From positions 1 through 64,000 of the forward strand of contig NZ_CVTA01000016.1 in the NCBI RefSeq assembly GCF_001050035.1: a stretch of DNA of 64,000 nt, given 5' to 3'. The notes under the pieces are model-generated. The model saw only the letters and a list, made by a program, of their open reading frames with translations. It was not told where the DNA came from and ran no database searches. The position numbers were made by a program, and so were the translations under genes. Positions 34,686 through 44,393 of the stretch are shown here, piece after piece; positions within the stretch are counted from its first letter, which is position 1, and every line of letters starts with the position of its first letter. The DNA comes from Mycolicibacterium komanii (GTDB lineage: Bacteria > Actinomycetota > Actinomycetes > Mycobacteriales > Mycobacteriaceae).

Positions 34686-34973
34686 TCAGCCCAGGCCGTG
34701 CAGGATGACGCCGTTGCAGTCGGCGGCGGCCTGACGCAGCTTCGCGGCGGCCTGGTACTCGTCGGAGTAATACCAGGCCTTGGCCGCCTCCTCGGACTCG
34801 AACTCGAGCAGCACGGTCTGCGTGCCGTGCCAGGTGCCCTCGATCACCTCGGCCTTCTGGTCGAACGCCAGCAGGTTCGCGCTGGCCATCGTCTGGCTGG
34901 CCACCTTGCCGTACTCCGCCATCCCCTCGGGGTCCTTGACGTCCTCGGTGATGAGGATGTACGCCTTCGCCAT
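34686..34973 (-). CDS. DUF1330-family protein
   Basis: A 95-residue protein of the dimeric alpha/beta-barrel type (DUF1330). Visible pattern: AYILITEDVKDPEGMAEYGK at the N-terminus, and LLEFESEEAAKAWYYSDEYQAAAKLR, the family hallmark. Members are small cytosolic proteins near catabolic enzymes, and no reaction is firmly known. It lies 17 bases after the ferredoxin gene in the P450-ferredoxin-DUF1330 operon. Confidence 0.9.
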   Translation of the reverse strand: MAKAYILITEDVKDPEGMAEYGKVASQTMASANLLAFDQKAEVIEGTWHGTQTVLLEFESEEAAKAWYYSDEYQAAAKLRQAAADCNGVILHGLG

Positions 34974-34990
34974 TCGAGTCTCCTTTTGTG

Positions 34991-35182
34991 TCAGTCGATT
35001 TCGCGGATTGCGCGTTCAGGGCAGTTAGCGATCGCGTCGCGCGCCGCCGATTCCAGGTCGGCCGGCACCTCTTCGGGGTTCGCGACCGCCCAACCGTCGT
35101 CGTTGAGCTCGAACACCTCAGGGCACAACGTCAGGCACATGCCGTGGCCGGCGCAGCGGTCTTCGTCGACGGTGACCTTCAT
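34991..35182 (-). CDS. 3Fe-4S-type ferredoxin with His at the variable position
   Basis: A 63-residue ferredoxin with C10, C16 and C54 as ligands (RCAGHGMC and NCPERAI) and His13 at the variable position. An additional Cys20 (LTLCPEVF) is not present in the other three. Its ATG overlaps the stop of the P450 gene (ATGA). It presumably donates electrons to that P450. Confidence 0.93.
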   Translation of the reverse strand: MKVTVDEDRCAGHGMCLTLCPEVFELNDDGWAVANPEEVPADLESAARDAIANCPERAIREID

Positions 35183-36468
35183 CGGGCGTCACCGGAAACG
35201 ACGTCGAACTCCAGATTCAGCTCGGTCAGCCCGCGCAGGATGTAGGTCGGGATGTAGTTGTAGCGACGCTCTCCCAGCGGGCCGTGATGGGCCTCGCTGA
35301 TGCGAATGTCGGTGGTGCGGTCCAGCAGTCGCTCCAGGCCGACGCGCGTCTCCGCCCGCGCCAACGGTGCTCCCGGGCAGCTGTGGATGCCGCGCCCGAA
35401 CGCCAGGTGCTGACGGGCGTTCTTGCGCTCTGGGTCGAAGTTGTCGGGATCGGTGAACCGACGCGGATCACGATTCGCCGCACCGTTGATCACCATCACG
35501 GTGCATCCGGCGGCGAGCTGCTGGTCGCCGACGGTCGTGGGCACCCGCGACAACCGGAAGTCACCCTTGACCGGGCTCTCGATGCGCAGGCACTCCTCGA
35601 TGAAGTTCGGCAGCAGGCTGCGGTCGTCGCGCAGCTGACGCTGGATGTCCGGCCGGTCGCCGAGCACCTTCAGCGCGGTCGACAGCAGGCGCACCGTCGT
35701 CTCCTGGCCGGCCGAGAAGACGTTGGTGGCCACCCGCACGACGTCACCCACCTCGGGTGTCGTGCCGTCCGGGAACGACGCGGTGGCCAGCCCGGTCAAC
35801 ACGTCGTCGCGCGGTTCGCGCCTGCGGTCCTCGACGTACTCGGCGAACACGTCGTAGAGGTACTCCAGCGGCGTCTTGGCCAACGTCTTGTCGGCATTGC
35901 CCAGACCGCTGCCATGCGTGCCGCGGGCGAGCCGCTCGAGCAGTTCGGGACGGTCCTCCTCGGGGACACCGAGCAGGTCGGCGATCACCCGCAACGTGAA
36001 CGGTGCGGCGAAACCCGTGATGAACTCGCCCTGCCCCGGCGCGAGGAAGTCGTCGAGGATGTCGTCGGCGAGCTGCCACATCGCGTCCTCGTTCTCCTTG
36101 AGGCGCTTCGGTGTGATCAGCCGCATCAGCAGGGCCCGGTGGTTGGTGTGCGTCGGCGGGTCGAGCGTCGGCAACTGGTCGCTGAACGGGATCTCGTCGC
36201 GATGTTCCTTGATGACCTCGGTGACGTCGTCACCTTCCAGCGGCACGGGGAAGCCCGGGAACGGGCCCGTCACCGAGATGCACGACGAGAACGTCTCGGC
36301 GTCGTTGTAGATGTCGACGGCCTCCTGCCAACCGGTCACCATCGTGACGCCGTAGTGGTCCTCACGGGCCACCGGGCACTTGTTGCGCAGCGCCGCGTAG
36401 AACGGGTACGGGTCGGCGGTCAGGCGCCCGTCCCGGAAGAAATCGACCGTGGTGAGGTCCTCGGTCAT
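35179..36468 (-). CDS. Cytochrome P450, 429 residues
   Basis: A P450 with I-helix SAGQETTVRL, K-helix EECLR and heme loop FGRGIHSCPGAPLAR (Cys364). It resembles the P450 at 60271 along its length (shared ISEAHHGPLGERRY/ISESAHGPSGERHY near the C-terminus and TPKRLKENED/TPRRLKENED), so the two are paralogues. ATG 36468 follows GGAGGG at short spacing. The promoter region upstream carries operator site D at 36499, placing it in the same putative regulon as the operons at 6.4 and 21 kb. Confidence 0.94.
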   Translation of the reverse strand: MTEDLTTVDFFRDGRLTADPYPFYAALRNKCPVAREDHYGVTMVTGWQEAVDIYNDAETFSSCISVTGPFPGFPVPLEGDDVTEVIKEHRDEIPFSDQLPTLDPPTHTNHRALLMRLITPKRLKENEDAMWQLADDILDDFLAPGQGEFITGFAAPFTLRVIADLLGVPEEDRPELLERLARGTHGSGLGNADKTLAKTPLEYLYDVFAEYVEDRRREPRDDVLTGLATASFPDGTTPEVGDVVRVATNVFSAGQETTVRLLSTALKVLGDRPDIQRQLRDDRSLLPNFIEECLRIESPVKGDFRLSRVPTTVGDQQLAAGCTVMVINGAANRDPRRFTDPDNFDPERKNARQHLAFGRGIHSCPGAPLARAETRVGLERLLDRTTDIRISEAHHGPLGERRYNYIPTYILRGLTELNLEFDVVSGDAR

Positions 36469-36498
36469 GCGCCCTCCGTTTCGACGATCTCAGCAGAC

Positions 36499-36513
36499 GA
36501 GAACGTGATTCTC
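36499..36513. promoter_or_regulatory. Putative operator, GAGAR-N5-TTCTY motif (site D)
   Basis: GAGAACGTGATTCTC is a perfect GAGAA/TTCTC inverted repeat, 31 bases upstream of the P450 start at 36468. The flanking CTCATATCCG is AT-rich relative to the surroundings. This is the cleanest of four sites with the same arms and five-base spacing. Confidence 0.62.
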
Positions 36514-36568
36514 ATATCCGGGTATCAGATTTCCATAGTGGCACGGCCGCGTCAACGCGCGAGCCGGC

Positions 36569-36617
36569 GACTTCGGTGCGCTACCAATCGCACAGCGATT
36601 AGTAGTGCACCGAAATC
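36569..36617. repeat. Long imperfect palindrome, dispersed repeat copy 1
   Basis: A 49-base element with 22-base arms (three mismatches) around CACAG. The arms carry CTTCGGTGCGCTACC and GTAGTGCACCGAAAT. The outer part, TTCGGTGCGCTAC, recurs in a second palindrome at 63276-63323. It lies three bases beyond the stop of the TauD-type gene, so it could act as a transcription terminator. Its recurrence with a different loop indicates a dispersed palindromic repeat family. Confidence 0.7.
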
Positions 36618-36619
36618 AC

Positions 36620-37465
36620 TCACTGGATCGGCTCGTCGCCCAGCACCGTCGTGCGCAGCATCTCGCGCGGTGAATCCGGGTCATACGGCGCGGCGCGGTG
36701 CAGGACCCCGTTGTTGTCCCAGATCACGGTGTCGCCGACGGACCAGCGGTGGCTGTAGACCAGATGCGGCTGCGTGGCGCGGTCAAGCAGTTCGGCCAGC
36801 AACGCACGGCCCTCGTCGAGGTCCATGCCGACGACGTAATCCGCCGAGGCGCCCAACACCAGCGACTTGCGGCCGCTGCGGTGCGTCCACACCAGGGGGT
36901 GTTCGTGAGTAGGCCGCGACCGCCACCTGGCCACCAGTTCCGGCGACGGATCGGGGGTCACCCGGCGCTGGGACGCCTCGAGGGAGTGCACCACCCGCAA
37001 CGAGCCGAAGCGCTCCTTCTCCTCGTCGCTGAACGCCTCGTAGGCCGCGTACGAATTCGCGAACTCCGTCTCTCCGCCGGTCTCGGCCACCTGCTTGGCC
37101 GAGAGCACCGTCGCCTTCTGCGGGCACTCGTCGTTGGTGGGCGTGCATCCGTCGATGTGCCAGTCGAACGTGGCGCGCAGATAGTCGGCCGAGGCGTTCT
37201 TCGACTTGTCGAGCGTCACCGGGTAGATCCCGGCGACCGGATGGTGGCCGTCCGACGAGTGGTCGATGTCGCCGAGCCGTCGGCAGAACGCGACCTGCGC
37301 CTGCGGGGTCAGCCCGAGACCTGGGAAGACCAGAACGCCGTTGTCCTCCAAGGCATCCAGGATCGCGGCGCCCAGCGCGTCGTCGTTTGCCAGCGCCTCG
37401 GAGTCGAGGCCCGTCACCTCCGCGCCGACCGATGCGGTGAGCTTGTTGATCGTCAACACTGTCAT
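36620..37465 (-). CDS. TauD/TfdA-family Fe(II)/2-oxoglutarate dioxygenase
   Basis: A 281-residue non-heme dioxygenase. The iron-binding facial triad is visible: His and Asp in FDWHIDGC, and the distal His in NNGVLHRAAPYD. The 2-oxoglutarate-binding Arg is in REMLRTTVLG. The N-terminal VGAEVTGLDSEAL is the family start. It is the last gene of the operon that begins with the reductase at 40911, 19 bases after the small Rieske-associated gene. It would hydroxylate or cleave a substrate oxidatively, alongside the Rieske enzyme. Confidence 0.92.
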   Translation of the reverse strand: MTVLTINKLTASVGAEVTGLDSEALANDDALGAAILDALEDNGVLVFPGLGLTPQAQVAFCRRLGDIDHSSDGHHPVAGIYPVTLDKSKNASADYLRATFDWHIDGCTPTNDECPQKATVLSAKQVAETGGETEFANSYAAYEAFSDEEKERFGSLRVVHSLEASQRRVTPDPSPELVARWRSRPTHEHPLVWTHRSGRKSLVLGASADYVVGMDLDEGRALLAELLDRATQPHLVYSHRWSVGDTVIWDNNGVLHRAAPYDPDSPREMLRTTVLGDEPIQ

Positions 37466-37484
37466 GCTCGTCCTGTCCTTGTCG

Positions 37485-37820
37485 TCACGGCACCGGCGAG
37501 CTGACGCGGTGCATCTCGGCGTCGGCCGAGTCGGCGGGCTTCTGCGTACCGAAGACCTCGACCGCCATCGACACCATGATCATCGAGTAGATGAGGTGCA
37601 GCAGGTTCAGCGCATCCTCGGGCAGATCGTCGAGCGGGAACTTGTCGCAGTAGTCGATCGCTTCCTCGAAACGCGGTGTGAACGCGTCGTAGAACTCCCG
37701 GATCTCCGGCATGGGCGTGGCCAGCCGGGTGGCCCACCGCTCGGCTTCGGTTGGCAAGCACCACTTTTCGGCGAACGACTCGAACTCGCCGAACGCACTG
37801 GGTAGACGGGTCACGCTCAC
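37485..37820 (-). CDS. Rieske-associated small protein A (about 111 residues)
   Basis: I do not recognise a named family. The start is a GTG (37818-37820) overlapping the stop of Rieske gene A, with GTG 37814 as an alternative. The protein is mostly helical: SEFESFAEKW-like N-terminus, EREFYDAFTPRFEEAIDYCDKF-like middle, then LDDLPEDALNLLHLIYSMIM. It is clearly homologous to the 113-residue protein encoded directly after Rieske gene B at 42709 (shared YCDKF, DDLPED, NLLHLIYSMI/NLMHLLYSMI and a terminal PVP). Co-duplication with the oxygenase argues for a dedicated subunit or chaperone. Confidence 0.85.
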   Translation of the reverse strand: MSVTRLPSAFGEFESFAEKWCLPTEAERWATRLATPMPEIREFYDAFTPRFEEAIDYCDKFPLDDLPEDALNLLHLIYSMIMVSMAVEVFGTQKPADSADAEMHRVSSPVP

Positions 37821-39079
37821 ACCCCCACCGGACTGCGCTCGGCCTTGTATTCCTCGACCCATTTGACGGCCTCGTGGTGCAGATGACGCACCAGAATCTC
37901 CTGGTCGCTGAGCGGGAAGTCGTCGATGACGTCGTACTCCAGCGCCGCCTGGGTGCCGCCGAGCATTCCGGCGTCCTGCAGCGCGAACTCCTTGAGCACC
38001 ACCGAGGCGACCTCGTGCTCGATGCGCTCGCGCACGCTGCGGGCGGGGTGGAATGCGTTGTAGGCCTCGAACTTATGGGTGTTGTGCGACGTCGGCCAGT
38101 ACCGGTACAGCAGGTACCAACCGTGGTAGATCAGGATCTCCAGGTTCGGGAAGATCTGGAAATTGGTGATGCCCCAGGGCTCGATGCCGCCGGGATTCAG
38201 CCCGGCCGACTGATGCGTCTCCGGGGTACGCCACGGGCCGACGAGTCCGCTGCGCGTGATCCGTTCGACCGGATACATGTACTCCGGTGCCAGCAGCCAT
38301 CGACGGGTGCCCGCCGTCGACACCAGTCGGTGCGGCCCGTCGATCTGGAAGTGCCCGCACTCGAAGGTGGCGTTCGGTTGGCGCACCGCGCTGGGCACCT
38401 GCTGCGAGTGCAGCGACGGCACGTGGTAGTACTCCTGGAACGCGTCGGCGAAGATCTTCCAGTTGCTGTTGTTCTGCGCCTCGAATTCGTAGCGCTCCGT
38501 CATCAATTCGAACGGATAGTCGTCGAGCGCGGTGATCATCGGCCCGAGAAACTCGCGCAGGGTCCACCGCGGTTCGGGGTCGAAGTTGATGAAGATGAAG
38601 CCGTTCCAGACGTCGCACTGCACGGGCTTCAACCCGTGTCGCTCGTGGTCGAGGCCGAAGAACTCGCCCTCCTGCTGAACGAACGTCAAGTCACCCTTGA
38701 GGTCGTAGCGCCACCCGTGGTACTTGCAGGTGAACTGCCGACACGTGCCCTTGACCTCTTCGTTGGGAAAGTCGTTCCACACCAACTTGTTTCCACGGTG
38801 ACGACAGATGTTGTAGAACGCGCGGATCTGCTGATCCTTACCCCGCACCACGATCACCGACGTCTTGGCCGCGTCGATCTCCTTGGTCAGGTAGCTCCCG
38901 ACCCGCGGCAGCTCCTCCACACGCGCGACGTTGAGCCAGGCGCGTTTGAAGACCGCTTCGCATTCGAGTTCGTAGAACTCCGGTGAGATCGAGTCGCGGA
39001 ACGAGACCGGTCCGGTTCCCAGGTCGGGGTAGTGCTCGGTCCAGCTGCCCTCGGCCGGCTTGGGCCACTTAGTAGCCAT
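37817..39079 (-). CDS. Rieske non-heme iron oxygenase, large subunit (module A)
   Basis: A 420-residue ring-hydroxylating-type oxygenase. The Rieske cluster is bound by C92/H94 (CRHRG) and C118/H121 (CKYHGW). The mononuclear iron site contains H219 and H224 in AFQEYYHVPSLH, with the bridging Asp at about 212. The C-terminal catalytic domain covers about 170-415. It closely resembles the module B protein at 43052, and each is followed by a homologous small protein. Electrons probably come from the KshB-like reductase two genes upstream. Substrate unknown. Confidence 0.93.
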   Translation of the reverse strand: MATKWPKPAEGSWTEHYPDLGTGPVSFRDSISPEFYELECEAVFKRAWLNVARVEELPRVGSYLTKEIDAAKTSVIVVRGKDQQIRAFYNICRHRGNKLVWNDFPNEEVKGTCRQFTCKYHGWRYDLKGDLTFVQQEGEFFGLDHERHGLKPVQCDVWNGFIFINFDPEPRWTLREFLGPMITALDDYPFELMTERYEFEAQNNSNWKIFADAFQEYYHVPSLHSQQVPSAVRQPNATFECGHFQIDGPHRLVSTAGTRRWLLAPEYMYPVERITRSGLVGPWRTPETHQSAGLNPGGIEPWGITNFQIFPNLEILIYHGWYLLYRYWPTSHNTHKFEAYNAFHPARSVRERIEHEVASVVLKEFALQDAGMLGGTQAALEYDVIDDFPLSDQEILVRHLHHEAVKWVEEYKAERSPVGV

Positions 39080-39124
39080 GCGAACCTCCGTGTCGTGGTT
39101 GGTATGCGGTGACGGGGTCGGTCA

Positions 39125-39868
39125 TCACAGCACCGACCCCCCGTTGACGCCGAGAATCTGGCCGGTGATGAAGCCGGCCTCGTCCGAGCACAAAAAGCCC
39201 ACGGCCGCGGCAATGTCGTCGCCGGTGCCGAGGTGGCCGAGCGGAACGGTCGCGGCCATCTGCTCGTTCGGTGGCAGGTGTCCGGCCTCCTGGCCGGCGT
39301 GCTGCATGGGTGTCTCGATCGCCGACGGCGGGATGTTGTTCACCGTGATGCCCACCGGACCGTACTCGCGCGCAAGCGATTTGGTCAGCGAGAGCAACGC
39401 GCCCTTGGACGCGGCATAGTGGGCCATCCTCGGTGAACCCCGCTGCGCGCTGGAGGACGAGATCATCACGATGCGGCCCCACCCCGCCTCGAGCATGTCG
39501 GGCACCGCCACCTGGCAGCAGTGAAAGGTCCCGGTGAGGTTGACGTCGATCAGCCGCTGCCACGCCTGCGGTGTGATGTCGGTGAAGGCCGCCCAGTCCA
39601 CCGCTCCGGCGCTGGTGACCAGGATGTGCACCGGCCCCAGCTCGCTACGCACCTTCGCGAACGCCTCCTCGACGGCCGCGCGGTCACTGACGTCGGCGGC
39701 GATCCCCAGTGCCGTCACGCCGGAGGACCGCAGCTCCTCGGCGACCCGTTGAGCCGCTTCGCCGTTGACGTCGAGCACGGCCACCTTGTGGCCGCGACGA
39801 CCGAGCTCGCGGCACGTCGCCTCCCCCATGCCCGACGCGCCCCCGGTCACCACCGCGACCCGGGTCAT
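39125..39868 (-). CDS. Short-chain dehydrogenase/reductase
   Basis: A 247-residue SDR with TGGASGMGEA, NVLVTSAG-type strand (HILVTSAGAVDW), catalytic Ser in MISSSSAQRG, YAASK and the C-terminal FITGQILGVNGGSVL. It resembles the SDR at 6461 in the C-terminal half. It lies between the reductase (29-base gap) and Rieske gene A (45-base gap) and would oxidise a hydroxyl or dihydrodiol product of the oxygenase. Confidence 0.92.
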   Translation of the reverse strand: MTRVAVVTGGASGMGEATCRELGRRGHKVAVLDVNGEAAQRVAEELRSSGVTALGIAADVSDRAAVEEAFAKVRSELGPVHILVTSAGAVDWAAFTDITPQAWQRLIDVNLTGTFHCCQVAVPDMLEAGWGRIVMISSSSAQRGSPRMAHYAASKGALLSLTKSLAREYGPVGITVNNIPPSAIETPMQHAGQEAGHLPPNEQMAATVPLGHLGTGDDIAAAVGFLCSDEAGFITGQILGVNGGSVL

Positions 39869-39897
39869 CGCATCCGTCCCATCACTCGACCTCGTCT

Positions 39898-40911
39898 CTA
39901 CTCATAGACCACGTGGACCGTCCGGCTCGTCGGCAGGGACTGGCACGTCAGCACCCAGCCTTCGGCCACCTCGTCGTCGTCCAGAGCGTCGTTGTTCAGC
40001 ATCCGCGCGCTTCCGGACACGATGCGCGCCATACACGTTCCGCACGAGCCCGTCTCGCACGACGACGGCGCACGCAGACCCGCCATCCGCGCAGTCTGCA
40101 GCAATGTGTTGCCCGAACGGTAGGCAGCGGTGGTGGTTGTCCGATCGAGTTCGATGACCACCTCTTCGGTCCGCTCCGTGGTGGCGGCGACGTCACTGGA
40201 CACCGGCGCCACCGAGAACCGCTCGAGGTGCAGCCGTTCGCGCGGCACGCCCGAACACAACAGCGTGTTCTCCACCGTGTCCATGAACGGCCCGGGGCCG
40301 CAGATGTAGTAGTCGACGTCGTCGCGCACCGATGCGAATGCCTCGACCGCCGTGGGTTGCACGACGCCGTTCTCCTCGTCGAAGTGACCGGTGACCGACA
40401 GGCGTTCGGGGTTGGCGGCGGCGAGCGTCGTCAGCGCATCGCCGAAGATCACCGAGTCGCGACTGCGGTTGGCGTAGAAGAGCCTGATGCGCCGGTGCGT
40501 ACTCACGAGCGCGGACCCGATCAGCGAGAAGATCGGGGTGATACCGCTGCCACCGGCGAATGCGACGATGTCGCGCTCGGAATCACCGAGCAGGAAGCGG
40601 CCGTCGGGAGGCGCGGCGTGAATCTCGGCGCCGACTTCCGCGGTGTCGTTCAGCCAGTTCGAGACCAGGCCGCCCGGATCGCGCTTGACCGTGATCTGCA
40701 GGTCGTTGCCGTTGTGCGGGAACGACGACATCGAGTAGCACCGCCGATGAGCACCGCCGTCGAGGCTCACCTGCAGCGTCAGGAACTGACCGGGCTTGTA
40801 GCGGAAGCGATGTGAGCAGTCCGCCGGCACATCGAGGACCAGCGACACAGCGTCGCTCGTCTCGCGCACCACCCGCTTGATGCGCAGCGGGGCGAACTCT
40901 TCGGCGGACAT
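39898..40911 (-). CDS. KshB/Hmp-type FAD/2Fe-2S oxygenase reductase
   Basis: A 337-residue three-domain reductase: FAD domain with RCYSMSS (about residue 57), NAD domain with AGGSGITPIFS (about 115) and CGPGPFM, and a C-terminal plant-type 2Fe-2S ferredoxin with CETGSCGTC and a fourth Cys in VLTCQS. This is the architecture of KshB, the reductase of 3-ketosteroid 9-alpha-hydroxylase, and of related oxygenase reductases. ATG 40911 is nine bases after a GATACT -10-like element, so it may be a leaderless start; GTG 40920 is an alternative. It should power one or both Rieske oxygenases. Confidence 0.92.
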   Translation of the reverse strand: MSAEEFAPLRIKRVVRETSDAVSLVLDVPADCSHRFRYKPGQFLTLQVSLDGGAHRRCYSMSSFPHNGNDLQITVKRDPGGLVSNWLNDTAEVGAEIHAAPPDGRFLLGDSERDIVAFAGGSGITPIFSLIGSALVSTHRRIRLFYANRSRDSVIFGDALTTLAAANPERLSVTGHFDEENGVVQPTAVEAFASVRDDVDYYICGPGPFMDTVENTLLCSGVPRERLHLERFSVAPVSSDVAATTERTEEVVIELDRTTTTAAYRSGNTLLQTARMAGLRAPSSCETGSCGTCMARIVSGSARMLNNDALDDDEVAEGWVLTCQSLPTSRTVHVVYE

Positions 40912-40920
40912 CGTCAACAC

Positions 40921-40938
40921 AGTATCAAGTACTTGCGA
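40921..40938 (-). promoter_or_regulatory. CAAGTACTTG box overlapping a GATA-type -10 (promoter P1)
   Basis: Read on the minus strand: TCGCAAGTACTTGATACT. The 10-base palindrome CAAGTACTTG (40926-40935) runs directly into GATACT, a mycobacterial -10-like hexamer. The reductase ATG follows after nine bases, fitting a leaderless transcript. A protein on the palindrome would block RNA polymerase. The palindrome fits the KstR2 consensus as I remember it (AnCAAGnnCTTGnT) in all but one position. The same arrangement recurs at 44394 and 52316. Confidence 0.6.
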
Positions 40939-40983
40939 TAGATCTCAAGCAGTGGTGCTGCGCCTTCGCGAGCATGGCGCGGT

Positions 40984-41436
40984 TCACTCCCCGATGTGGT
41001 CGTCGGCCATCGCGTGTCCGGTGCCCTTGACTACCACCCGGGCCAGCAGGTCGCGCAGCGTCTGCTGTTCGTCCTGCGTGAGGACGCCGAATACAGCCTC
41101 GTGCGCGGCGATCGCGTCGCTGACGACGGCGCCAGCGACCTTGCGGCCTTCAGATGTCAGGTAGGCCTTCAGGATTCGCGCGTGTTGAGGATCGGGTTTG
41201 CGTTCGACCAGCCCGCGCTGTTCGAGAGCCTTGACCGCCAGCTGCACGCCCTGCGGGGTGATCAGCAGGCGGCGCGCGAGTTCGGCGCCGGATAGGCCGG
41301 GCTCGTTGGCGAGTTGACGCAACACACCGATCTGGGCGGTGCTGACGCCGTGCTGGCTGACCGCGTCGTTGACGGCGGTGAGGGCGAAGTACCAGGCCTG
41401 CTTCAGATGCCACAGGATGTTGTCGCCGAGCTCCAT
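40984..41436 (-). CDS. MarR-family transcriptional regulator
   Basis: A 150-residue winged-helix MarR protein. The helix-turn-helix is LSGAELARRLLITPQGVQLAVKALE-like (about residues 48-72), followed by the wing with RKPDPQHARILKAYLT. I chose ATG 41436 (MELGDNILWHL) because GAGGA lies eight bases upstream. A GTG at 41454 would add six residues and overlap the amidohydrolase stop. It is last in the Rieske B operon and lies just upstream of the reductase promoter P1, so it is one candidate for the palindrome-binding protein there. Confidence 0.9.
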   Translation of the reverse strand: MELGDNILWHLKQAWYFALTAVNDAVSQHGVSTAQIGVLRQLANEPGLSGAELARRLLITPQGVQLAVKALEQRGLVERKPDPQHARILKAYLTSEGRKVAGAVVSDAIAAHEAVFGVLTQDEQQTLRDLLARVVVKGTGHAMADDHIGE

Positions 41437-41446
41437 GCCCAGATCC

Positions 41447-42708
<1,262 letters not shown>

Positions 42709-42712
<4 letters not shown>

Positions 42713-43050
42713 GGCACCGGTTCGGAAACGCAGTCGAGTGTGGTCGCACCGGAATCGGGGACCTTGGGCTGCTTCCAGCACTCGACCGGAAAGGACACCT
42801 GAATCATCGAATACAGCAGGTGCATCAGGTTGAGCACGTCCTCGGGCAGGTCGTCCAGCGAGAACTTGTCGCAGTAGGCGAGGGCCTCCTCGGCGCGCGC
42901 GGTGATCGCGTCGTAGAACGCCTGCATCTCCGTCATCGTCGACGAGAGCCGCTTCTCGTACCGCTCGGCCTCCGACCCCAGACACCAGTCCGAGAACTGT
43001 TCGAGGTCGGCGAATTCCGGCGGCAGCTTGTGGGTTTCGGTCGTCGTCAT
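42709..43050 (-). CDS. Rieske-associated small protein B (113 residues)
   Basis: Homologue of the 111-residue protein at 37485, encoded one base after the stop of Rieske gene B (TGAGATG) and overlapping the amidohydrolase start. Conserved features with copy A: W-C near residue 22, EAERY/EAERW, YDAITARAEEALAYCDKF, LDDLPEDVLNLMHLLYSMIQVSF, and a terminal SEPVP/SSPVP. The predicted structure is mainly helical with no metal motif. It has no resemblance to the NTF2-like beta subunits of ring hydroxylases that I can see. Likely a dedicated accessory subunit. Confidence 0.85.
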
Positions 43051-43051
43051 C

Positions 43052-44317
43052 TCAGACGCCCGCCGTCTTGCGTTCGTAGTTCTCCACCCAGGCCGCGGTC
43101 TCCTTGTGCAGGTGGCGGATCAGCACTTCCTGGTCGCACAGTAGGAAGTCGTCTAGCACCCGCGACTCGATCATCGATTGGGTGGCCTCCAGGGTGTTGG
43201 CGTCCTGCAGGCCGTATTCCTTGAACGACACCGCGGCCAGTTCCTGCGCGACGCGTTCACGGGGAGTGCGCGGCTGCGGGAAGTACACCGTGCCCTCGAA
43301 CACATGCGTGTTGTACGACGTCGGCCAGTAGTGATACGTCAGGTACCAGCCCTGGCCCCAGAACAGGATCACGAAGTTCGGGAAGAGCTGGAACGAATCG
43401 AGGCCCCACGGATCGCATTTCGCGGGGTTCAGGCCGACGGGCATCTCCCCCAGGTCCTGTTTGTCCCACGGCCCGAAAAGACCGCTGCGGCAGATGTCCT
43501 CGATGGGCTTGCGCATCTCGTCGGCCATCTCCCAGGCGCGCACCCCCGAGGTGCTGACCAGCCGATGCGGGCCCTCGATCCGGTAATGCGGAGCCTCGAA
43601 ACCGGCCTCGGCCGCGGCCTTCGAGTACGCGGTCGGCGACTGGTTCGCGTGCAGAACCGGTGCATGGTAGAACTCCTGGAACGCGTCCATGTAGAGCTTC
43701 CAGTTCGCCTTGACCTCGGATCGGTAATAGAACCGCGACGTCATCTTGTCGAACGGGTAGCCCTCCAGATCCGTGATCATCGGTCCGAGGAACTCGCGCA
43801 GCGACTGCTCGGGCTCCTTGGCGAAGTTGACGAAGATGAATCCTTCCCACACCTCGCAGTGCACCGGGACCAGCCCGTAACGGCTCTTGTCGAGGTTGAA
43901 GAACTCCCCCTCCTGCTGCACGAAGGTGAGGTTGCCGTCGAGGTCGTACCGCCAGGCGTGGTACTTGCAGGTGAACTGCCGGCACACCCCGCTGGTCTCC
44001 TCGAGGGGCATGTCGTTCCACACCAGCTTGTTGCCCCGGTGCCGACAGATGTTGTGGTACGCCTTGACCTCGCCGGAGGTGGTCCGCACCACGATGATCG
44101 ACGTGTTGGCGACCTTCAGCTCTTTGGTGAAGTAACTGCCCTTACGCGGAATCTGTTCCACCCGACCGACATTCAGCCAGGCGCGCTTGAAGATCGCCTT
44201 GCGTTCCTTCTCGTAGAACTCCGGGCTGATGGAGTCCTCGTAGGAGACCGGATCGGTACCCAGTTCCGGATAGTGTTCCGTCCAACTTCCCTCTGGCGGT
44301 TTGGGAAAGCGAGCCAT
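43052..44317 (-). CDS. Rieske non-heme iron oxygenase, large subunit (module B)
   Basis: A 421-residue paralogue of the module A enzyme. Rieske ligands are C91/H93 (CRHRG) and C117/H120 (CKYHAW, with Ala for the usual Gly). Iron-site His are in AFQEFYHAPVLH. The N-terminus FPKPPEGSWTEHYPELGTDPVS is nearly the same as in A. It leads the operon Rieske B, small protein B, amidohydrolase, MarR. No reductase gene is in this operon, so it presumably shares the reductase at 39898. Confidence 0.93.
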   Translation of the reverse strand: MARFPKPPEGSWTEHYPELGTDPVSYEDSISPEFYEKERKAIFKRAWLNVGRVEQIPRKGSYFTKELKVANTSIIVVRTTSGEVKAYHNICRHRGNKLVWNDMPLEETSGVCRQFTCKYHAWRYDLDGNLTFVQQEGEFFNLDKSRYGLVPVHCEVWEGFIFVNFAKEPEQSLREFLGPMITDLEGYPFDKMTSRFYYRSEVKANWKLYMDAFQEFYHAPVLHANQSPTAYSKAAAEAGFEAPHYRIEGPHRLVSTSGVRAWEMADEMRKPIEDICRSGLFGPWDKQDLGEMPVGLNPAKCDPWGLDSFQLFPNFVILFWGQGWYLTYHYWPTSYNTHVFEGTVYFPQPRTPRERVAQELAAVSFKEYGLQDANTLEATQSMIESRVLDDFLLCDQEVLIRHLHKETAAWVENYERKTAGV

Positions 44318-44393
44318 TGCCTACTCCTGTCGACCGCCCGGCCTAGACCGTGCCGGGAGCTGCAGCGCCGACGGTATATGCTCCATGTCACAA

